Shown one piece after another: positions 1 through 5,684 of a stretch of 6,682 nt of DNA. The DNA lies in contig JAUXFB010000077.1 in assembly GCA_030620255.1 (NCBI GenBank), positions 1 to 6,682 of the forward strand, in the 5' to 3' direction. The DNA is from Candidatus Aminicenantota bacterium (lineage in GTDB: Bacteria; Acidobacteriota; Aminicenantia; UBA2199). The notes under the pieces are model-generated. The model was given only the letters and a program-made list of their open reading frames with translations, had not been told where the DNA came from and ran no database searches. Every line of letters begins with the position of its first letter. Within the stretch, counting starts at the first letter, position 1. The position numbers and the translations under genes were made by a program.

Positions 1-1
1 A

Positions 2-565
2 AAAGATATATCATTAACACTTCAAAATATAAATAGTAGTAAAATAGTAATCTCAACTCCTGTTATTTTAAATCCTTTTTTTAAAAATATTTTCGATTCT
101 ATTATATATATAAGACCCGAGTCGATTTTTAATATGCATGAGTATAATGCAGCTGAGATGATTTTTTCAATAGTATCAGAATTGAAGGAACTTGTTAAAA
201 AAGGTGGAAACATCGACATTTTTTCAACATTTCATTTTCATTACTCTCTAAAATTGATTAATAAGGAAGAGGATTTTTTTGAAAGGGAATTAAAATACAG
301 AAATTGGTTTTTGCTGCCTCCCTATTCTTATGTTTATAAAATTGAAATAAGAGCTAAAAATTTGAGAGAGCTTGGAAAAGATATGAGATTAATATTTAAT
401 AAGTTCAAAGACAAATTGAATTTAAGGAAAATCTATCTTGTTTCAAGAAAAAAAATCAGGGGTAATTATAAGGGAGAAATGAAAGCTCATTCAATACCAG
501 AATCAATATTAAATTCAGGGTTACTAAAAAAGAGGAATGTAAATATAAGTTTAAAGATCGTTTGA
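2..565 (+). CDS. priA: PriA-like primosomal protein N', C-terminal fragment (5' end outside window)
   Basis: The frame is open from base 2 without a stop, so this is the last 187 residues of a longer protein. The ATG at 134 is internal and not the start. In PriA this region covers the end of helicase lobe 2 and the C-terminal domain, which act in restarting stalled replication forks. The segment aligns by eye with PriA: a strand ending in STP (family: GTQ), then a hydrophobic strand, then YNAAEMIF (family: F-R-A-A-E-x-x-F), an FST strand, FHYSL (family: EHYA), and FFEREL-x-YR followed by LPPY, the most diagnostic PriA signature. The oddity is that the Q-x2-GR-x-GR helicase motif VI should follow YNAAEMIF, but the sequence reads VSELKELVKKGG. 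The usual DVDP ending is also absent. ATP-driven helicase activity is therefore doubtful. The neighbouring operon converges on it with a 13-base gap. A generic diverged helicase is the alternative. Confidence 0.62.
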   Translation, partial: KDISLTLQNINSSKIVISTPVILNPFFKNIFDSIIYIRPESIFNMHEYNAAEMIFSIVSELKELVKKGGNIDIFSTFHFHYSLKLINKEEDFFERELKYRNWFLLPPYSYVYKIEIRAKNLRELGKDMRLIFNKFKDKLNLRKIYLVSRKKIRGNYKGEMKAHSIPESILNSGLLKKRNVNISLKIV

Positions 566-578
566 TTAATTATCTATA

Positions 579-1919
579 TCATTTGTTTTGAGCTGTGTGT
601 GTTACTTCAATTGTTAAATCTTTTATATGTTTGATCTCATCTATGGATAATCCTGATTTCATGTATATAAAATAGATTTTGTTAGTTTCATATAAATTTA
701 ATTTCTTTGATAAAACACCCAATTTTTGAAGATTTAGAAAATCTGTTGTTTGGGGAACGGGTGAAAAGTATGATAGATGAGGAATGATTCCCTGCTCTTT
801 TACAAAATCCAAAGATTTTATTATATTCTCTGTTTTTTGTTCAAAAATTCCAAATAAAATATAACACTCAATCTCTTTTCTTTTAAAACCAGCTTTCTCA
901 AGATTATTTACTGCTTCAATCATCTCTTTAATAGTAACTTTATTTGAACTCTTTGAAAGAATTTCTGGGTTTATTGATTCAAAACTGAGCCTGATTGTTT
1001 TAAACCCGCTTTTATAGAGCATCTCAGCAGTTTCTTTATCAACTTCCTTTGCATGGATACCATTTGGTGTATGAAATTTTACATCCAGGTTTTTTATGAT
1101 CTCATTGAAAACTTTAAGAAAACGTGTTTCTTTATTTACAAGAAATGCATCATCAAAAATTATAAAATGTTCTGTTTTATATTTATCATACATATAATAA
1201 ATTTCTTCAATAATTTTTTTGTATGATCTTTCAATAAAATGTTCGTTAAGGAATTTGGAAGCGCAATAAGAACAGTTGTAAAGGCATCCTCTGGATGTCA
1301 TTAAAGGTAAGTATTTTTTATTTGCTAATAGCTCATATAAGGGGAAAGGGAGGTTGTCTATATATGAGAAGTCAGGATGATTATATATTTTGCCATTGTT
1401 ATCTTTTATGATTTTTAAAACTTTTTCTTCTCCATGTCCTTTAATAAAAGAATCTGCTTTAATATATTTTTTAATATTAGAATTTAAAAGTGTTGGCAGC
1501 AATCCACCAACAAATATTTTTGTTTTTGGAAATCTTTCTCTCAATTTTTCTATTGTAAAATTAATTCCATCAATCCAATATGTCATAAGTGTTGTGATTA
1601 AAATAATGTTAATATCAGGAAGTTTGTTAAGTTTTTCAATAAAATTATCTACTGGCATACCATATCTTGAGTAATTTCTTGGAATGGTCTTATATATTTC
1701 AGGTTTATCAACTATTTCTCTGTGAAATTTTCCTCTCCCGTCTTCTTTTGATTTGTTTAATGAATGGTCCTGAAATCTATCAAGAACATCAATCCAATAT
1801 ATTTCAGCATTTGTGTATTTTTTTATTATAGATGCTATATAAAGTAATCCCAATGGTCTTAACCATAGATCAAAAGCAGTAAAATCGTATATATATGGAT
1901 TAACTAATAAAACTTTCAT
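579..1919 (-). CDS. B12-binding-domain radical SAM protein, function unknown
   Basis: This 446-residue protein has the two-domain plan of cobalamin-dependent radical SAM enzymes. Residues 1-175 form an alternating beta/alpha Rossmann-like domain that starts MKVLLVNP, continues with RPLGLLYIAS at 21-30, and includes IFVGG at 135-139 and a GHGEE turn at 161-165. The classical cobalamin DxHxxG motif is not visible, as is common in this superfamily, so B12 binding is inferred from architecture. Residues 205-390 form the radical SAM barrel. It begins TSRGCLYNCSYC, with C212, C216 and C219 forming the CxxxCxxC ligand set for the 4Fe-4S cluster that cleaves S-adenosylmethionine. Later landmarks are FIIFDDAFL (252-260) and LSFES (311-315). 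There is no TRAM or UPF0004 domain, so it is not MiaB or RimO. The substrate cannot be read from sequence. Its ATG overlaps the prmC stop by four bases (ATGA) with no Shine-Dalgarno sequence, so it is probably translated by coupling as the last operon gene. Confidence 0.88.
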   Translation of the reverse strand: MKVLLVNPYIYDFTAFDLWLRPLGLLYIASIIKKYTNAEIYWIDVLDRFQDHSLNKSKEDGRGKFHREIVDKPEIYKTIPRNYSRYGMPVDNFIEKLNKLPDINIILITTLMTYWIDGINFTIEKLRERFPKTKIFVGGLLPTLLNSNIKKYIKADSFIKGHGEEKVLKIIKDNNGKIYNHPDFSYIDNLPFPLYELLANKKYLPLMTSRGCLYNCSYCASKFLNEHFIERSYKKIIEEIYYMYDKYKTEHFIIFDDAFLVNKETRFLKVFNEIIKNLDVKFHTPNGIHAKEVDKETAEMLYKSGFKTIRLSFESINPEILSKSSNKVTIKEMIEAVNNLEKAGFKRKEIECYILFGIFEQKTENIIKSLDFVKEQGIIPHLSYFSPVPQTTDFLNLQKLGVLSKKLNLYETNKIYFIYMKSGLSIDEIKHIKDLTIEVTHTAQNK

Positions 1920-2740
1920 AGTTTAGCAAATGCAATTCTTGGAATATTGTTATAATCATTAAAAAAGATTATATTTGAAAACCCTATCTTTTTTAAAATG
2001 TTTTTTACAGTTTGTTTTTGATTGTATCCGATTTCAATTAATATTGTCCCCTTTTTTTTAAGATAATCGGGAGAGTTTATAATTATCCTTTTTATTATTT
2101 CAGTTCCATTTTCCCCTGAAACGAGAGAACTTCTTGGTTCAAATTTTTTTATATTTAATGGCAATCTCTCCCAGTCTCTGACTGATAAGTAAGGTGGGTT
2201 TGATATTATTAAGTCAAATCTGTTATGATTTTCTGGGAATAGGTCTGAAAAAACTGGAATAACTCTATTTTTAACTTTATGGATTAAAATATTCTTTTTT
2301 AATACATATATGGATTTTTTGCTCCTTTCAACAGATATTACTTTTGTATTCAGTTTTTTTGCAAGAATGATTGAAATAACACCACTTCCAGCACCAATAT
2401 CGAGTATTTTTGATGGCGGAGGTTTTAATTCCATTGCCTTTTCAACAAGTATTTCAGTTTCTGGTCTTGGGATCAGCACATTTTTGTTTATATAAAAATT
2501 CTCGGAGAAAAATTCTTTTTCTTTCAATATGTAAGCAATTGGTTCCTCATTTTTTAATCTCTTGAAATATTTGTAAAATTTATTTAAGCCTGCTTTGTTT
2601 TTTATTTCATCATTTTTTTTAATCCAGAATTCTGTTTTTGTTAGGTTAAACGCTCTTTCAATTAAAATTTGAATATCAAGTGTTTTTTCTTTGTCTTTGA
2701 TTTGATTTATAGAAGAAAAATATAGATCTGAATATTTCAC
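1916..2740 (-). CDS. prmC: PrmC (HemK), release factor glutamine N5-methyltransferase
   Basis: The 274-residue product should transfer a methyl group from S-adenosylmethionine to the glutamine of the GGQ motif in release factors, which speeds peptide release on the ribosome. Family marks are present in order. An N-terminal helical domain (1-75) ends in EEPIAYI. IPRPETE at 90-96 leads into the fold. ILDIGAGSG at 112-120 is the S-adenosylmethionine-binding loop. NPPY at 181-184 is the catalytic motif that holds the substrate glutamine, followed by EPRSSLVSGENG at 201-212. The family's YIxG is YILK here, a minor change. The length is normal. The start codon is GTG (minus-strand reading of 2738-2740); its first G is the last base of the prfA TAG stop, giving TAGTG. 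There is no Shine-Dalgarno sequence ahead of it, so translation probably depends on ribosomes ending prfA. Its substrate gene lies immediately upstream, the usual prfA-prmC order in bacteria. Confidence 0.95.
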   Translation of the reverse strand: MKYSDLYFSSINQIKDKEKTLDIQILIERAFNLTKTEFWIKKNDEIKNKAGLNKFYKYFKRLKNEEPIAYILKEKEFFSENFYINKNVLIPRPETEILVEKAMELKPPPSKILDIGAGSGVISIILAKKLNTKVISVERSKKSIYVLKKNILIHKVKNRVIPVFSDLFPENHNRFDLIISNPPYLSVRDWERLPLNIKKFEPRSSLVSGENGTEIIKRIIINSPDYLKKKGTILIEIGYNQKQTVKNILKKIGFSNIIFFNDYNNIPRIAFAKL

Positions 2741-3846
2741 TAACTAATAATTTGTTTGAATTTTTCTTCTATAGATTTTTTTGTATGGGTTTCGATTAGT
2801 TCTTTTACTAAATTATCAAAATTACCGTCAAGAATATTTTCAATGTTAAAATTTTTATTGACTATTCTATGGTCAGTCACTCTGCTCTGTGGAAAATTGT
2901 AAGTTCTTATCTTTTCAGATCTGTCTCCTGTTCCAATCTGAGATTTTCTTTGATTTGAGACATTTTCTTCCTGTTTTGCTTTCTCAAATTCATACAACCT
3001 GGATTTTAAAATCTTTATTGCTCTTTCTTTATTTTTATGCTGGGATGTTTCATCTTGACAGCAAACAACAATGCCAGTGGGAAAGTGGGTTATTCTTATA
3101 GCTGAATCAGTTTTGTTAACATGTTGACCACCTGCACCTGATGATCTGTATGTGTCGATTCTTATCTCTTTTGAATTTATTTCAACTTCAATATCATCAA
3201 CTTCTGGCATAACAGCAACTGTAACAGTTGATGTATGTATTCTCCCGCTTGATTCTGTAATTGGAACTCTTTGAACTCTATGAACTCCACTTTCAAATCT
3301 TAAGTACTTATTGACTTTTTTTCCTTTTATGTGGAGAATAATTTCTTTAATTCCACCAACAGAAGAATATGTTGTTGATATCACTTCTAATTTCCAGAAC
3401 TTTCTTTCTGCAATTCTTGAATACATTCTTAAAAGATCTGATGCAAAAAGGGATGCTTCATTGCCTCCTGCACCTGCTCTTATTTCAAGAAAGACATTTC
3501 TATTATCTTCTGATTCATCAGAGGCTAAAAGAATTTCTACAAATTCATAAAGCTTTTTTATCTCATTGTTTAACTTATCAATTTCTTCTTGTGCAAGTCC
3601 CTTCATATCTGTTTCTTCAGAAGTGTTATAAAACTCTTCAGCCTCATTTTTCAGTTCTATAAGAGAATCAAGTTCTGTGTACGTTTCACTTAAAGGTTTG
3701 AGTTTGGATAACTCTTTTGTTAAGTTTATGAATTTTGTTTGATTATCTATTATATTCGGTTTGGAAATAAGGTCAGATATTTCATTGTATTTTTTGTTAA
3801 TACTTTTGAGATAAGAAAGTAGTTTATCACCTTTCTTTATATCCAT
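2740..3846 (-). CDS. prfA: Peptide chain release factor 1 (RF1)
   Basis: This 368-residue protein (E. coli RF1 has 360) recognises UAA and UAG on the ribosome and triggers release of the finished peptide. The N-terminal coiled-coil domain 1 spans about 1-110. [15 protein letters not shown] at 121-135 is the conserved entry to domain 2. The stop-codon-reading PxT tripeptide is PIT at 195-197, inside [16 protein letters not shown]. This marks RF1 rather than RF2, which has [13 protein letters not shown] at 237-246 contains the catalytic GGQ (239-241); Q241 is the residue PrmC would methylate. The C-terminal signature [14 protein letters not shown] is at 314-327. PIT is a variant of the common PAT/PVT. 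The first 20 bases lie inside rpmE, and only a weak AAGAAA precedes the ATG. No later in-frame ATG exists before the conserved region, so this start is preferred. The stop is TAG, which RF1 itself reads. Confidence 0.97.
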   Translation of the reverse strand: MDIKKGDKLLSYLKSINKKYNEISDLISKPNIIDNQTKFINLTKELSKLKPLSETYTELDSLIELKNEAEEFYNTSEETDMKGLAQEEIDKLNNEIKKLYEFVEILLASDESEDNRNVFLEIRAGAGGNEASLFASDLLRMYSRIAERKFWKLEVISTTYSSVGGIKEIILHIKGKKVNKYLRFESGVHRVQRVPITESSGRIHTSTVTVAVMPEVDDIEVEINSKEIRIDTYRSSGAGGQHVNKTDSAIRITHFPTGIVVCCQDETSQHKNKERAIKILKSRLYEFEKAKQEENVSNQRKSQIGTGDRSEKIRTYNFPQSRVTDHRIVNKNFNIENILDGNFDNLVKELIETHTKKSIEEKFKQIIS

Positions 3847-4033
3847 ATTTTTTCTTGAACTTTTCTATTCTTCCTTCAGTATCAATGTATTTCTGCTTCC
3901 CTGTATAAAAAGGGTGGCATTCTGAACAGATTTCAACTTCAATTTTAGGAACAGTTGCTTTTGCATTAAATGTATGCCCACATGCGCAAGTTACTGTACA
4001 CTCCATATATTTAGGGTGAATACCTTTTCTCAT
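3827..4033 (-). CDS. rpmE: Ribosomal protein L31 (bL31), zinc-binding form
   Basis: The 68-residue product, beginning MRKGIHPKY, is a component of the large ribosomal subunit located at the bridge to the small subunit. It matches bL31 throughout: the IHPKY start, a zinc ribbon with C16, C18, C36 and C39 (CAC and CSEC), then HPFYTGKQ at 40-47 and [11 protein letters not shown] at 54-64. Having all four cysteines makes this the zinc-containing (C+) type, not the zinc-free paralogue made in zinc starvation. The open frame extends upstream to an ATG at 4061-4063. That start is rejected because it lies upstream of the -10 element and would not be transcribed from the promoter described here. The chosen ATG at 4031-4033 has GGAGG five bases ahead and gives the family N-terminus. 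A second ATG at 4043-4045 overlaps the GGAGG itself. The gene ends 20 bases inside prfA and heads a four-gene operon. Confidence 0.95.
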   Translation of the reverse strand: MRKGIHPKYMECTVTCACGHTFNAKATVPKIEVEICSECHPFYTGKQKYIDTEGRIEKFKKKYGYKER

Positions 4034-4038
4034 TGCAT

Positions 4039-4043
4039 CCTCC
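4039..4043 (-). promoter_or_regulatory. Ribosome binding site of rpmE (GGAGG)
   Basis: Read on the minus strand, GGAGG stands five bases before the ATG at 4033. It is the only strong Shine-Dalgarno sequence in the four-gene operon and decides the rpmE start among three in-frame ATGs. Confidence 0.9.
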
Positions 4044-4053
4044 ATGATAAAAA

Positions 4054-4082
4054 ATTCTATCATTTTAATTATATAATGTCAA
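4054..4082 (-). promoter_or_regulatory. Sigma-70-type promoter of the rpmE-prfA-prmC-radical SAM operon
   Basis: On the minus strand there is a perfect -35 TTGACA (4077-4082), a 17-base spacer, and TAGAAT (4054-4059), one mismatch from the TATAAT consensus. Transcription would begin near 4047, giving a leader of about 14 bases that still contains the GGAGG. The leader is too short for a riboswitch or attenuator. Such a strong promoter suits genes for a ribosomal protein and a termination factor. Confidence 0.85.
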
Positions 4083-4085
4083 TAA

Positions 4086-4109
4086 ATAAGTTGAAATCAT
4101 AAGTTTGAA
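4086..4109. repeat. Tandem direct repeat next to the rpmE -35 element
   Basis: ATAAGTTGAA (4086-4095) recurs as ATAAGTTTGAA (4099-4109) after three bases, with starts 13 bases apart. The pair lies four bases upstream of the rpmE -35 box, where an activator or other regulator could sit. Chance repetition in AT-rich DNA is a real alternative. Confidence 0.4.
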
Positions 4110-4130
4110 TGTTTTAAATTTATGAAATTT

Positions 4131-4177
4131 TTCAATATTGATTTCATTTTTTAAAATCATCTGATTATTCAATATTG
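4131..4177. repeat. Two copies of TTCAATATTG in the divergent promoter region
   Basis: The ten-base sequence TTCAATATTG occurs at 4131-4140 and 4168-4177, starts 37 bases apart. Each copy contains the perfect 8-base palindrome CAATATTG. Both are followed by a T-rich stretch with TTTC (ATTTCATTTT after the first, TTCATTTCGTTTT after the second). The first is also partly enclosed by ATGAAAT (4122-4128) and its inverse ATTTCAT (4141-4147). The second ends 17 bases before the plus-strand -35 box. This could be a two-site operator. The low complexity of the region makes chance possible. Confidence 0.4.
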
Positions 4178-4194
4178 TTCATTTCGTTTTATAT

Positions 4195-4224
4195 TTGACA
4201 TTCTATATTTAGTTATATTAATAT
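4195..4224 (+). promoter_or_regulatory. Probable promoter of the TPR-protein gene
   Basis: A perfect -35 TTGACA (4195-4200) is followed after 18 bases by TAATAT (4219-4224), which matches the -10 consensus at four of six positions. Transcription would start near 4230-4232, only two to four bases before the ATG at 4234. The -10 choice is uncertain because the stretch is almost all A and T; TATATT at 4214 is an alternative but is too close to the -35. Confidence 0.5.
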
Positions 4225-4233
4225 TACTATAAA

Positions 4234-5616
4234 ATGATAAAAAAGATATTTTCTCAGCGGATATTTTTACTTTTTACTGTAATTTTCCTTTGCATGGGAT
4301 GTTCTGTTGTTGATCTCTATGCTAGAAGAGGGAAAAAAAAATCAAAAATAATTAATTCCCGAACGCAGCAATGCAACAGTTTTATCAGACAAAACAAACT
4401 TGATGAGGCTTTAAAATGCGCCACTTTACTGGTAATTGATTATCCTAAAAACGCAAAGGTTTACAGTCTCAGGGGTCAGGTCTATTTTATAAAGGGCGAA
4501 TATAAAATTGCCCTGAAGGATATAAACCAGGCAATTTCCATGAAACCTAAAGATAGTTCTTTCTACGGACTCAGGGGAATAATTAAATACAGGACGGGTG
4601 ATTTTTTAACTGCTATCGAAGATTTCTCCAGATCCATTAAACTAAATTCGAAAACTGCCGGAACCTATCGCTGGCGTAGTTCCACTTATGAAATGCTTGG
4701 GAAACGTAAAGAAGCTCTCAGTGATATTAATAAGTATATTAAAATGATGCCCAAGGTCAGTGATGGATATTTCAGAAGGGCAAGAATTAATTATGAAGAG
4801 AAAAGAATGGAAGAGTCCCTTGCTGATTGTTATATGGCGATAGCGCTGGATTCGAAAAACATCTCGGCCATTGATTTGAAAGGTAGCATTTATCTCATGA
4901 GTGGAGAATTAAATAAAGCACTTGCTGAATACAACCGAGTCATTGATCTTAGCCCCAAAACATCGAAGTCTTATAGTAACCGCGGGCTTGTTTACTGGCT
5001 ACAGGGTAAACGTAGAGAGGGCATCGAAGATATGAAAAAGGCTATTAAGTTATTCCCGAAACTCTTTCCAAGTTATTATCATCTGGGGTATTTCATGCAT
5101 CAGGAAAATAATAAAAAGATAGCAAAATCATATTTCCTGCGTGCCTACGAATTATTTCCAAAATTGCTTCAAAATAGGGAATATATATTAGGATCCGCCA
5201 TCGCTCCACAGGTGATTCGATACTATAAAAAGGAGCTATTCGTAGCTAAAGAGTATCTATTATCATCCGGGAAGTATTTATATACCGGGAAAACTAAGCT
5301 GGAAGTGAAAAGTATTCATACGAAACCTAAACGGATAAGGATTGGTAAAAAATTTATAATCGCCATCAAATACATGGTGTCAGATCCATCGATAAATAGT
5401 AAGAAACTGCAGGTATATATGAATTTTAGGATTATAAAAGGGGAAAAGGTATTATTTAAATCCGGTTCCATTGTACTTGAGAGCAAAAACAGCGTGGAGA
5501 ATACGAGATATCAGAATATGAATCCCTATCAGCGGAAAGGTTCGTTCAACATTAAGGTTACTCTTACATATAAAGACAAAACATCAAGCAAAACGATTGC
5601 AATTAATATTTCATGA
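4234..5616 (+). CDS. Exported TPR-repeat protein with beta-rich C-terminal domain
   Basis: This 460-residue protein is not a recognised named family. Residues 1-30 form an export signal: basic MIKKIFSQR, a hydrophobic core at 10-22, then C23. CMGC resembles a lipobox but has C at -3 instead of L/V/I, so lipidation is uncertain; signal peptidase I cleavage after LYA (28-30) is the alternative. A basic RRGKKKSK follows. Residues about 41-309 hold eight tetratricopeptide repeats with an exact 34-residue period, unit ends falling at 71, 105, 139, 173, 207, 241, 275 and 309, six of them proline. Such helical solenoids bind proteins. A helical linker (310-346) leads to about 105 residues rich in beta strands (355-460), possibly Ig-like, ending at the C-terminus. 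No enzyme motif is seen. There is no Shine-Dalgarno sequence. Codons such as CGG, CGC and GGC are freer than in the genes to the left. A second exported protein follows, suggesting a shared envelope role. Confidence 0.88.
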   Translation: MIKKIFSQRIFLLFTVIFLCMGCSVVDLYARRGKKKSKIINSRTQQCNSFIRQNKLDEALKCATLLVIDYPKNAKVYSLRGQVYFIKGEYKIALKDINQAISMKPKDSSFYGLRGIIKYRTGDFLTAIEDFSRSIKLNSKTAGTYRWRSSTYEMLGKRKEALSDINKYIKMMPKVSDGYFRRARINYEEKRMEESLADCYMAIALDSKNISAIDLKGSIYLMSGELNKALAEYNRVIDLSPKTSKSYSNRGLVYWLQGKRREGIEDMKKAIKLFPKLFPSYYHLGYFMHQENNKKIAKSYFLRAYELFPKLLQNREYILGSAIAPQVIRYYKKELFVAKEYLLSSGKYLYTGKTKLEVKSIHTKPKRIRIGKKFIIAIKYMVSDPSINSKKLQVYMNFRIIKGEKVLFKSGSIVLESKNSVENTRYQNMNPYQRKGSFNIKVTLTYKDKTSSKTIAINIS

Positions 5617-5671
5617 CTTGAAAATGGGAATGACCCGTAAATATCTCACATTTGGTTTAATATCCAAAATT

Positions 5672-5677
5672 AAAGGA
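5672..5677 (+). promoter_or_regulatory. Ribosome binding site of the downstream exported protein
   Basis: AAAGGA lies seven bases before the ATG at 5685 and supports that start. The ATG at 5678 next to it is followed at once by TAA and cannot start this frame. Confidence 0.7.
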
Positions 5678-5684
5678 ATGTAAA

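Noticed and set aside
22..219. 65-codon minus-strand reading frame
   Set aside because: It lies antisense to the priA-like frame, which is open across the whole stretch and shows family signatures. The peptide is low-complexity.
1416..1440. Radical SAM gene as a MiaB/RimO methylthiotransferase acting on tRNA or ribosomal protein S12
   Set aside because: The three extra N-terminal cysteines of the UPF0004 domain and the C-terminal TRAM domain are absent; only the radical SAM cysteines C212, C216 and C219 are arranged as a cluster site.
1390..1674. 94-codon plus-strand reading frame
   Set aside because: It is antisense to the radical SAM coding region, including its well-matched N-terminal domain, and has no ribosome site or recognisable motif.
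2310..2495. 61-codon plus-strand reading frame
   Set aside because: It is antisense to the conserved S-adenosylmethionine-binding part of prmC, so it is a shadow of a real gene.
2889..3662. Three plus-strand reading frames of 70 to 97 codons
   Set aside because: All are antisense to prfA, whose reading frame is secured by PIT, GGQ and the C-terminal signature. Two of them overlap each other in different frames.
4034..4233. Riboswitch, L31 autoregulatory leader or small RNA in the divergent intergenic region
   Set aside because: Predicted leaders are about 14 bases on the minus strand and two to four on the plus strand, too short for a structured element. The rest is AT-rich without stable stems.
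4294..4302. Firm lipoprotein call for the TPR protein at C23
   Set aside because: The residues before C23 are L-C-M-G; the -3 position is C and -2 is M, outside the usual lipobox, so it is left as one of two possibilities.
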